Positions 21,686 to 32,430 of a DNA stretch of 64,000 nucleotides are shown piece by piece. This DNA comes from Inonotus obliquus (taxonomy: Eukaryota; Basidiomycota; Agaricomycetes; Hymenochaetales; Hymenochaetaceae), in assembly GCA_032164295.1 (NCBI GenBank), contig JAJHTX010000004.1, positions 2,232,001 through 2,296,000 on the forward strand. Reading direction: 5' to 3'. Position 1 is the stretch's first letter; each line of letters opens with the position of its first letter. The notes beneath the pieces are model-generated. The model saw only the letters and a program-made list of their open reading frames with translations. It was not told where the DNA came from and did no database searches. Both the position numbers and the translations under genes were made by a program.

Positions 21686-23983
21686 ATGCCGTTCATTGAC
21701 TTTGTCTCCAAGGATGACCGCGTCTCACTCTGGTACACTTCAAACAGTCCAAAGGGTGGTGCAAGCGACTGTGACCCAGGAAAGCCCTACGTACTCATGC
21801 ATGTCCTTCTCATCCTTTTCTTCTACTCATGCCACTAATTCTGCTCTGGTTATTGCTAGGCTGCACCCTCTCTTCCTCGACTCGACGTGGCTCACAAACC
21901 AGTTCGAGGACCCGCGTCTTACTTCGCGCTTCAACCTCATTGCTTTCGACATGCGGTGCTCAGGTCGAAGCACTGCGCGTCCGAGCGGAGCGCACGATAC
22001 TTGGGTGGACGCCGCGGACCTAGCTTTTGCGCTTATGGTACGTACCACGCATGCTCAACGCGTTGCACCCTTGCATCGTGTTATTGCATATTGTTCGATA
22101 CACTTCAACGCATATGCCTAACATAACTCCTTCTCCATTACCTGTTCTCCGTCCTTTTCCTTCTTCCATTGCTCTAGACACTTGGGCTTCCGCCAGTTCA
22201 TATTCTGGCCGTTGAGAACATCTCGGTGAATGCGGCCCTTCGGTTAGCGGCCCTGTAAGTGGATCATCCTCCTTACGTCTTTTGTTGGCACCCACGCTTG
22301 GTTACAATTCTGATGGTGCTACCGAAATAGATTCCCGGAGCTATGCCTCAGTTTGACACTTGTCAACGTACCTCCACCAACCGAGTCAGTCTTCTTTGTC
22401 TATATGCTTCATCTGAGTAATACTTAGTTGCATCCCAGACTCGAATGGGTGTTTGAGACGTATGGAGAACTTCTTAGCCTCTGGTGCCACCCTCAGGACC
22501 TCGACGAATATGAGCATGCACTATTGGAAATGACTACATATTTCCTTGGAAAGGTATTCTTGGCCTGGGATCTTCCTGCTTTCCCGTTGTGTTTCTCACA
22601 CAATGTCGTTTTCTCAAGGATCCGACACCGGAACTCAAGGACGAACTTATTGCCTACTGGTCAACGCAATATCCTTCATGGCGACGTTCGCGAGTCTACG
22701 AACTTTTTCACTGTGTTCTCAACGTAGGTTTTCTTCCATTTCAACGACTGCCGAGACATTCGACTTTACCGTCTTTTTCGGACAGCGGGTACCATTGTCG
22801 GAATCTATTCTTGCATGCATCACACAGCCAACCCTGATCATCCAGGTATCGAACACATTTGCCTTGATGAAACGAGATCTGAAGCGGCTAACTTTGTGAT
22901 TTGATTGTCTCTTTTGATAGTCAGACAAGACGGACATAAATCCCGTCAAATACGCAGACAAGCTAGCAACCAACCTACTGAATGCGGAGGGGAAAGCACG
23001 TGTGCATATTATTAGGGGTGAGTCCCAGAGCTTCGGACGCGTTTATCAGTTGATTTTAAACTACATTGCTACGCACGGCTGATGCCAACCTCTGTATTCG
23101 CCTGTCTTCATCTTGTGTTACCAAGAATCATGATTTGGTTGATTGACGCTGTTTCATTGTTTTTTCTTTAATCAGGTTCTCCGGAATATGTGACAGTTGT
23201 CCCGACCTGTGCAACCATCGTCAACCGAGTCTTCGCCGAATTTCTCTCACGACATCCTCGACCACATGTACCATCTCGACCGCACGCTATTTCGGCAACA
23301 AAGAGGCGGGAGAGGTTTCAGGAAGCGTTAGTAAAACTGAGCGAGCTCATGGACGAACCAACTATCGCTGCCCGCGATCCAATGAGTCCGCTGAGCTTTT
23401 CGTGTGTGACGCCCGAGGTTCTGCAGAGTCAGAACGACGTATTGAGGAGACAAATGTTTGACGAACACAAAGCATTCTCCCCGCTTGGAATGGATGGGCG
23501 TCCGCGCCGGAGGCAAGTACCTGTCCTCAGTCATCATCTTCAGTTGCCTGAGATAGCTTGAAAATTGACATTACAAGTGATGCTTTTCAGGTTCTCCGAG
23601 CGTTACGACGATCACTGGTTCCAAGCTGAAAAGGACGAAGACACTGCCAAACGTTCGTGCCAGTTTTTCTTTCCTCGTCAATCAGGATGATTATCTCAAC
23701 TGCTGATGATTTTCTAGCCACGAATCTCAACAAAGAGGAAAAGCTCAAAGCTCTGGAAAATCTCGTCACGCAGACAGAAGTAAACTCCGCATCGTCAAAT
23801 AAGGGTGGGACGTACCTCTCCGCTCAGGAACCTGTGTCAAGCGAGGTTGCGCGCTCAGGCCGACTGCGACGCTCGACAATTTCCAAGCACGTTGTTGAGA
23901 AGGCAACTATTGGTGGATCAAGCAGCAACTTTGCACCTACGTTGATTTCAAATACCCTGCATATGAGCAAGTTGCGGTTCTGA
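21686..23983 (+). CDS. Alpha/beta hydrolase with altered nucleophile elbow
   Basis: Start at MPFIDFVSKDDRVSLWYTSN. The oxyanion strand PYVLM joins LHPLFLDSTWLTNQFEDP through an intron at 21799-21859 that seems to use a GC donor. RFNLIAFDMRCSGRST is the D-x-R-G-x-G-x-S block of alpha/beta hydrolases. The nucleophile strand is HILAVENISVNAALRLAALF: the serine is kept but the usual G-x-S-x-G is N-I-S-V-N. The lid includes WVFETYGELLSLWCHP, and PTLIIQ plus SDKTDINPVKYADKL is the strand before the acid residue. After the fold comes a C-terminal extension of about 230 residues (SATKRRERFQEALVKLSELM, LNKEEKLKALENLVTQ) that ends MSKLRF. Substrate unknown; catalysis cannot be taken for granted. Confidence 0.8.
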
Positions 23984-24987
23984 GCTTCGAACACCCCTTC
24001 TTTATCTGTTCCGACTTGGTCGGCTGCATCCCATTTCTCCTTTTTATTCCAGTCGCTTTCCGGGAGTTCAAACATCATTACTTTATTCGTTTCGATTGCT
24101 CGTTTCATCATGGAGGTCCGATTGCATGGTACTATTCTTCATCCTTCATTCATGGTATTCGACTTTTCTACTCTTTTCGCCTGGCTTCTCCCTTCCCTTC
24201 TCGCCACAAGCCGACTCCCTGAACTCCTCTCTACTCAACCTGCATGGCAGAACGATTTCTCACACTTTCCACCCCTTCTTTACTGGTTACACACTGGTTT
24301 TGGGAACTTCTAACGTATCTACATTACGCTCAGATTATTCTTCCTAACGAACTCTTATACTCGCCATACGATTCCCTTTCATTCAATTTTACTTCGGTCT
24401 ATTCTTCACGTCCTTCCACCTCACCTTTTTACCCTAGACGAAATTTCAATTCTTACGATTATCACTCCTAGGAAACTCCAACGTGTATCGTGTGTACTGT
24501 ACAGACAAGCCGTAGCATATGGTCTTCGGCTTTAAAATGTTAATATCCCTCCTCCTTCGAATAAACATTAGAAAATAGATGCTTTCATCGTTTTGACACA
24601 AATTCAATGTTGCGTTGCTTACGATTACGACGAGCTGTGATTGGTCAGCTTACATGAGCGGACTTGACCAACGCGTCCAGAATTTCTTCCCTAATGGTCA
24701 ACACAGCACGAAGATACAAAGCTGTAGATACATCCGTGCTTTCTTCCTCAAGAGCGGGCTCGCTCTGGCAGTAGACGTAATTAAAGTCTTGTCGGTGCGC
24801 CCTAGACATTCAGACTGGTGGTTGCAGTGAATGAAAAGGAAAAGAAGAAGTGGGAATAGGATTGTGGTGAGTCGATAGTTTTCTCGATTCGCCAGCTGGC
24901 ATGCACAATACTCACCTTCAGTACTCTAACTCATATTATTCATTCCGACTCTATCTGACTACAGGATGGTCAAACGACTAGAAGTTG
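23984..24987. other. Spacer between two plus-strand genes, no supported gene
   Basis: The first half (to about 24,480) is rich in C and T and open in several frames, with no domain; it is probably 3' UTR. The rest up to 24987 is the likely promoter of the PPR-like gene. Confidence 0.45.
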
Positions 24988-27324
24988 ATGCTCAAAGCGT
25001 CCTCATCGGGCATCGTACGCGTCGTTTTCAAGAAGCGTCTTCACGAACACAGTCTGCCACTTTTATTAACGGGAACAGGAATAGGAAAACAGCGCGTCGT
25101 TATCGCCCCTTCGTTGACACTCCCATTCTTATGTCCTTCGTATCCTTTTTACGTGCAGACTCGTGCTGCGAGCTCAAGTCGATTCGCGTCGAGGTTCTTT
25201 GCTCCCCTGGAGAGCGTTACGAGTCCAGTTATAGATGGAGAAACTGCGATACAGCCCACGAACGAAGAAGAGATAGAGGGAAGACTTTTGTCTCCCGACA
25301 TAGAGACTACACCTACGACACAAGACGAAGAACCACTACGCCGGATGAGGTATTATTATTTGCCATGGGCGCGTCTTCCCGCTCACGTTGCAGAACGCGA
25401 GGGAGGAGGAGGAGGTCGGAAGAAACAGACCGGGGGGATGGTAGAGTGGACTGGCAAGAGCGGAAAGATGAGGCTGAGAGGTACTTCGGAGAAACGGCGC
25501 GAAGTCGTAGATGCAAAGGCAGGGGCTCGGAGGAAACGAAAACGCGACAAGTTACAAAAAGTAAAGAGAATGGATATTGTGGAGTCAGTCGAAGAAACCG
25601 ACTGCGATTCTGTAGAGTCCAGAGACTTTCAGATACCCGAAGAAGGATTAGAAGACCAACAACGTGGCCCCGTTTCCTACGACAGCATAATCCCGAAGGA
25701 CGTCCAAGTAGAAGACCTCTCTGTCGAACAACTACGCGCAATAATACTGAACAAGGACGCAGATCTCATGGGACTTGTCTGGGACGCGTACCACCGACTC
25801 ATTACCCTCGAGACGGACGACGATTATCAAGGCGGACGCACGCAAGGTGCAGAACACGGCGGCAACAGTCTTGTAGGACTCGACCTCCTCATCACACTCG
25901 CCAACAGGCTGATCATGCGGCGCAAACACAAACACAAAAATGCACACGAGATATTTCTCCGCTTACTTTCCGTGTATGCTCGGCTACGCCTTGAACGCGC
26001 AATCGGGGGCGGAGTTCCCTACTTAAAGACAGCGGAATGGAATTGTCTTATCCATTTTGCTGGGACAGGATTGCGTGGTAAGGCCTCCCTTGAAGCATAC
26101 AACGCGTCATTGGATGTATACGATGATATGCTACGTGGTATGAAAGAAGCGCGCACTGCCGGATCGGAAGCCCTCCTGCCCGAGATCGAGCCCGATATCT
26201 ATACCTATACGACTTTACTTAGTATTGCGCTGCGAACAGGACACCAACCTGCTATCGACCATGCTATGAAGCTCCTTCAAGACTCTGGAAAGGAACCGAC
26301 ACGAATTACGCATCTGTGTATGGTTCGACATCGGTATAGAGTTGACGGCCTTGCTGGGGTGCGGGCTTTGTTGTCCTTGATGAAGCCGGAGGATATTAAT
26401 GTGGATGGCATTAGTGCGTATATGGTATGCGCTGGGGATGAGGGTAATTTGGACGCTGTGCAAAATATCTACAATGCGCTCAGAGGGAATGTTGAGGTGC
26501 ATGAAGACGGGACGTTCGGACCTCTTAGTTCAATTGGCAAGACCTCGGAAGACAGTATTTCTGAGAATTCCACAAAAGATGACTCTGAGAAATACATCAC
26601 AGTCGAAGGCATCCGCCTTCCACGCTCTCTAGTCCCTTCAGCAGCGATATACAGCTACGCCATTCAAATTTTCGCCTACTACGGACATCTTTCTAATGCT
26701 TTGGAAGTCTTCATGGATATGCTCGCTACTCGTCGACCCTCACGCGGCCTAAGACGAATTGGAGATGAAGTGCGAGGAGGAGGGTTCTACCGACCCAGTT
26801 TTGCGGTGTTCCGAGGTCTGTTCCTTGGATTCGCTAGACATGCGTGTAGGACAGACAAGTCCTTTCTTATATCCACCTCTACCACCATCGAAGACACTTC
26901 CGACGACGCAACAACACCCCTCGCTCGTCTCTATCAACGACCTGAATGGAACTGGGACCGTTTCACTATCATCCTCGACATATTCCTCGAATACGGAGAT
27001 ACTTCTCATTCTCAAATGCCACACCAGCACCAGCACCACCACCGACACTCACATCAGCAGCAGCATAATTGGAAGAGAGGTATGAGCCCGCCGAGTGAGA
27101 GAATGATATTTTGGATTATGACTGCCACGAGGCGGTTGACTGGTGGGGATGAGGCAATTCTGAGAGATGTTTGGAGGAAGCTGAATGAGAGGTGGTTGAT
27201 TAGGAAAGGAGGGAGGTTGATGGGGTTAGATGCCAAGTATGGGGATTTGGGACGACGAGGGAGAGGGGAGCAGCAAGGGCGAGGAGAGGGAGAGGGACGA
27301 GTGGGAATGGGAGGGGGGATGTGA
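24988..27324 (+). CDS. Mitochondrial PPR-like protein, intronless
   Basis: Start at MLKASSSGIVRVVFKKRLHE, chosen over an upstream non-ATG codon; the Arg/Ser-rich, acid-free N-terminus looks like a mitochondrial presequence. The frame runs about 778 codons without an intron, unusual in this window. Helical-hairpin pairs of pentatricopeptide type are visible: EPDIYTYTTLLSIALRTGHQ with AIDHAMKLLQDSGKEP; EDINVDGISAYMVCAGDEGN with AVQNIYNALRGNVEV; and PSAAIYSYAIQIFAYYGHLS with ALEVFMDMLATRRPS. Such proteins bind organellar RNA and act in processing or translation. Low-complexity His/Gln stretches lie near 27025-27066 and a Gly/Arg-rich tail ends GMGGGM. A 342-codon frame on the same strand in another phase is a shadow. 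Confidence 0.82.
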   Translation: MLKASSSGIVRVVFKKRLHEHSLPLLLTGTGIGKQRVVIAPSLTLPFLCPSYPFYVQTRAASSSRFASRFFAPLESVTSPVIDGETAIQPTNEEEIEGRLLSPDIETTPTTQDEEPLRRMRYYYLPWARLPAHVAEREGGGGGRKKQTGGMVEWTGKSGKMRLRGTSEKRREVVDAKAGARRKRKRDKLQKVKRMDIVESVEETDCDSVESRDFQIPEEGLEDQQRGPVSYDSIIPKDVQVEDLSVEQLRAIILNKDADLMGLVWDAYHRLITLETDDDYQGGRTQGAEHGGNSLVGLDLLITLANRLIMRRKHKHKNAHEIFLRLLSVYARLRLERAIGGGVPYLKTAEWNCLIHFAGTGLRGKASLEAYNASLDVYDDMLRGMKEARTAGSEALLPEIEPDIYTYTTLLSIALRTGHQPAIDHAMKLLQDSGKEPTRITHLCMVRHRYRVDGLAGVRALLSLMKPEDINVDGISAYMVCAGDEGNLDAVQNIYNALRGNVEVHEDGTFGPLSSIGKTSEDSISENSTKDDSEKYITVEGIRLPRSLVPSAAIYSYAIQIFAYYGHLSNALEVFMDMLATRRPSRGLRRIGDEVRGGGFYRPSFAVFRGLFLGFARHACRTDKSFLISTSTTIEDTSDDATTPLARLYQRPEWNWDRFTIILDIFLEYGDTSHSQMPHQHQHHHRHSHQQQHNWKRGMSPPSERMIFWIMTATRRLTGGDEAILRDVWRKLNERWLIRKGGRLMGLDAKYGDLGRRGRGEQQGRGEGEGRVGMGGGM

Positions 27325-27605
27325 TTGATGCTGAGAGGGGTTGTTAGACGCTGAGAGGGGTCGTTTAGAACATCACATCATATCTCTTCGACATTGCCTC
27401 TGTGAAGCGAAAGAAAGTTGAATTGTTTATATCTAAATGCAATTGATCGTACAAACTACAAAGCGTTCTTCGTTGATACATTCAATGGTCCAACCCATTG
27501 ATCTCAAGTCCCAAACTTAAAACAAGAAAAAATAATACTCATCAGCGATGCTCGTCCATATCTATCCGCCCCACCACTACTATCACCATCACCATTAGCA
27601 GATAG

Positions 27606-28782
<1,177 letters not shown>

Positions 28783-29126
28783 TGACTCGAAGTCAAACTC
28801 GAGCTCGAGGGGAGGAAGGACGGAGAGTGAGGAAACGAGTCAGAGAGACGAAGAGACGAGGGGAAGAGGGGATGAAGCTGCGCCTGAAGGAAAGATGGAC
28901 TAACTCGCGTCGATCGTATAAATACTTATCTCTACTCATCAGATACATATGATTACGGACCGCATTTAGTCACCTCCGTTTATTTGCTGGCACTGAAACA
29001 CGCATGTTTATCTCTTCTCTTATTGGTGCACATGGCATAGAACATGAAGAATATGGGAAAAGGACATCATAAAAGATAACATGCTTGTACAGCGGGAAAT
29101 GTATAGTGATGAAAGAAAAGACGAGA

Positions 29127-30580
29127 TTAATCCCGTGCCTTGAGTGGCCCGAGGAATGCTGCCTTTTCCTCGAACGTCTGGAACGCTCCGTGCTATACAC
29201 ATACAAAGTATCGCATTAGGTGGTTGTTTAAAAATAGAAAGGCACTTTGAATACGTACGCCGAACTTCGAAGAAGTGTCGATGAATTTGAGAGTAACCTT
29301 CTCGAGATCCCGACGAGAGGTGTGTGTCATGAGCGACTTGCGTAACGTAATGACACGCTTCTTGGTACCCGGAATAGAGCCCTTGAGTATGAGGAAGTCG
29401 TTCTTGACGATACCGTAGTGCGGGAAACCCCCCATGGGCGTGATGGTCTTCTTCGTTGCATCGGTTTCGGTCGTTGCGTTTCCATCGTCGTCACCCTTAC
29501 CGACACGGTAAATCTTTTTGTTCATTTCGGTACGGTGGTGGTAGCCGTCTAATGGCAATGGGTCAATAAGATGCGAATAAGAATTGAAGTAAACAACACC
29601 CACTTTGACCAGCACGCGCAACGGAGAACATGACCTTGGACGGATGCCATGCACCGATACAAGCAACTTTACGAAGACCTTTGTGGGTCTTACGAGGAAG
29701 CTTCTTCGTACCCCAACGGGCCGTAACACCCTCGAATCCATGTCCCTTCGTAACAGCAATAACATCGATCACCTCATCCTGCTCAAATACCGTGTCGATA
29801 GAAACAGGCTTCTCGAACAGACCATGTGCGAATTCGACTTTATCTGCTACGGAGCCACCGTTAACTTGGATCTCCATAAGGTGAGCCTTCTTTTGTTTGA
29901 GACCGGTCTTGCGAATTTGAGTGTGCGCGAGAACACGGACAACAGTGCAGTATTTGCGAACACGCTCAAGTTCACGAGCAACGGACTTGCCACCATCCTC
30001 AGCGTGCTTCTTCGCGTAACGCGTGAAAGCCTTTTTCTTTGATCGGTACCAGTTCTTGTAGAATCGCCGTTTGACTTCGTCGGAGAGGTGGGAAGCCCAG
30101 ACAGTTGTGAGTGTCCGAAGACCACGGGGAGTCTCGACGTAACCGACGATTCCGACAACAATCAATGGAGGTGTCTCGACGATACTAACAGCTTCAACGA
30201 TTTCGCGTTTATTCATCTCTGTAGCGCAAGCATTTAGCATGAGTACTGGTGAGTTGAGGAGAGAAAGTACGCACTAGATCCAGGACGGTCAAGGTCACGA
30301 ACAATGTGGGTCATACCCGCCTTGTAGCCCATGTAGGCTGTAAGGTGCACGGGTTTCTTGGGGTCATCCTTGGGGAAAGACTTGACTTTTCCACGGTGAC
30401 GAGCAGCACGCTTGCGGGGCAGGAAGCCCAGGGAGCCGTGACGGGGAGCCTCGTACTATCATCGTACTTTCAGCATCTCTTTCATTTCATAGACTTCAAT
30501 TTCATACAGACCTTACGGTGACTAGAAAGCACTCAGTCAGCCACGAATACACGCCCGTTGAATGAGAGATCGTACCTCAT
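29127..30580 (-). CDS. rpl3: 60S ribosomal protein L3 (uL3)
   Basis: uL3 helps shape the peptidyl-transferase centre. The start is spread over three exons: ATG-AG at 30576-30580, a 10-nt exon at 30512-30521, and the exon beginning TACGAG, giving [20 protein letters not shown]. Later blocks: [134 protein letters not shown], and [20 protein letters not shown] with [20 protein letters not shown]. The C-terminus is PLKARD. All regions of the family are present, including the WHPSKV loop near the peptidyl-transferase centre. It diverges from the next gene by 159 bp. Confidence 0.97.
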
Positions 30581-30739
30581 TTTTTGTGTCTTGAGGTTAG
30601 TCGATGTTGCTGCCTGCGCTGTCCTCACTAAAAGTTGAGGTCGTCAATCCTGACATGACCAAATTCGGAAATGTGCTGTATAGTTGCTCGTCCGTAGCTC
30701 GGCAATTCCCGCTCTTTCTCTCTACCCAGTGACCTGATT

Positions 30740-31797
30740 ATGAGCTTTACGAATATCAATGCAAGTTATCCTATCCTTAGATCTGACTATATCGTTGAAT
30801 CTCATGAAAAATGATCTGACCATAGGATCCTGCAGGCGTATCTGCTCTTCTAGAACAGCTTCGGTCCTCCCAGGCATGGTCCGATTTACAAGCTCAGCAG
30901 AACGTACAGACTTTACCACCAATAAAATCTTCGTCCACAGATGAGCCAGGAAACGGGACAAATTCCTCGGTCGCTAGCCTGCTTTCTCAGCTCAACCCTG
31001 CGTCTATGCCTAGACCAAGCTATGTTCCTTCTGCGCAGCCCGCCTCATCTGTGGCGTCTGCTTCGCAATCCAAGGCCCCTACGAGTCCTGTGAAAGATGT
31101 TCGCAATTACACGTTCCAGCAAGCCCTGCCTCATCTCGCTCAGCTTTCTGATAAACCTGAGTTTGTTGATACCGTCCTTAAGGTGGGGGTCATTCGAGAT
31201 CTCAGTTCGCGATGGGTTGATGAAGACTATTCGTAAAAAGATACGGGGAGACCAGAATAGGTTGGAGAAACAGCTTTGGGAACAGCGACAAGCTTTGCAG
31301 GATAAACAAGCGGAGAAAGTAAAAATCGCAGTTACGAAGTGATTTATTTCCTTTACAAATATTCATGTTTGTTGTGCTTATACACTACCTGCTGCTTTCA
31401 GGGCGAATATGCTGGGCACTGGAATCTCAGAGCGAGAAGCGAATGTACGCGTTAAATCCGGTTCATCCCTATCCTGACGCCATTTGAGCTGAATATTGCT
31501 CACTCAGGCGATGCGACATGTCTTTGAGAATGAATTAAACAAGTTTGACCGTGAACGAGTCTTACCCGCGTGGGAAGCCCTAATCTCACGCCAACAAGTG
31601 GCACTTGAGAAACTTGGAGTCCCGGCTATGTTCGCAACTTCTGATAAGTCCGTTATGGAGGTGAGCAAGGGCTGCTACTAACCAAATTCGTGTCACAAAC
31701 TGATTTGGTGTGGATCTTGAATATGAAGCGGCAGCGACGGATAATGCAGGTTTTGGAAGGGATTGTTGGTTCGGGAGATAGCACAGGTGGTGGATAA
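30740..31797 (+). CDS. Conserved fungal coiled-coil protein, function unknown
   Basis: Exon 1 reads MSFTNIN and ends at a GC donor (GCAAGT, 30761); the acceptor at 30825 leads to DPAGVSALLEQLRSSQAWSD. A Ser/Pro-rich linker follows, then KDVRNYTFQQALPHLAQLSD with KPEFVDTVLK, MKTIRKKIRGDQNRLEKQLW with EQRQALQDKQAEKVKIAVTK, a small exon ANMLGTGISEREAN, and AMRHVFENELNKFDRERVLP with AWEALISRQQVALEKLGVPA. It ends QVLEGIVGSGDST. I think it belongs to a fungal domain family of unknown function (possibly the one called DUF5572, from memory and unverified). The Gln/Glu/Lys heptads suggest a coiled-coil scaffold. The gene shares a 159-bp divergent promoter with uL3, so co-expression is plausible. Confidence 0.75.
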
Positions 31798-32430
31798 TGG
31801 GCTGGCTGGCACCTTTGTTCTCTTCACATGACCTTCCAGTTGGGCCGTCAGGATCCGACCGTATGTAACTATTATCGGTTCATCAACACTTTGTCTATCT
31901 GTCGGATTGATGCTCTCGAGGCGAATGTCTTGAATATGGAGTTGAATTTATATACCTGACTTGCCAAGTAGAAAGAACTCGGCACGCAAGAACAGGAAAG
32001 CCAGGAAGCGTGGCTGGGAAATTAGTATCGTTCGCTGCTTCGATTCTTCCGATAGACTTTTAGCTTTCAGAGTACGTTATCCAGACACTGAGCTGGAAAG
32101 CAAACCAGTTGTAAGTCGTTGATATTCGTGATTCTGAACAGTGGATTCAGCAAGCAAAGAGCAAACGTCGCCCAGAGTAAGAGGTGCCATAGGGGCGCTT
32201 GGCGCAAGACATGTGAGAACCGACAAGTTCTTATGGAAGCTTCTTCAGCCTGCCCTAAATGATTAGCGTCAACATATTTGTTTTGTTCCTGAGCCATTTA
32301 CGGGAGGCGGACTTCCCCATCCAGCGCAGTCAATCTAATTTCAAGTGCTCGTCTCATCTTTGATGCCCGTCCACCCCCCCTTTCCTCTCTCCATCTCTAT
32401 CGTTCACCTTTGGTAGAGGCGGGAGGCATC
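31798..32430. other. Spacer, no supported gene
   Basis: Between two plus-strand genes. A 76-codon minus-strand frame (32067-32297, MAQEQNKYVDANHLG) has an ATG but no recognisable domain. The region just before 32431 is pyrimidine-rich, as expected for the promoter of the antiporter gene. Confidence 0.45.

Noticed and set aside
24966..25994. Long (342-codon) plus-strand frame overlapping the PPR-like gene
   Set aside because: It has an Arg-rich shadow composition, no domain, and lies over a longer frame with a targeting signal and PPR-type hairpins.
29605..30161. Frames antisense or out of phase to RPL3
   Set aside because: They are shadows of codon-biased ribosomal protein coding sequence.
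32067..32297. Minus-strand 76-codon frame starting MAQEQNKYVDANHLG
   Set aside because: A real ATG but no homology pattern, no splice context and a location in presumed UTR or promoter sequence.
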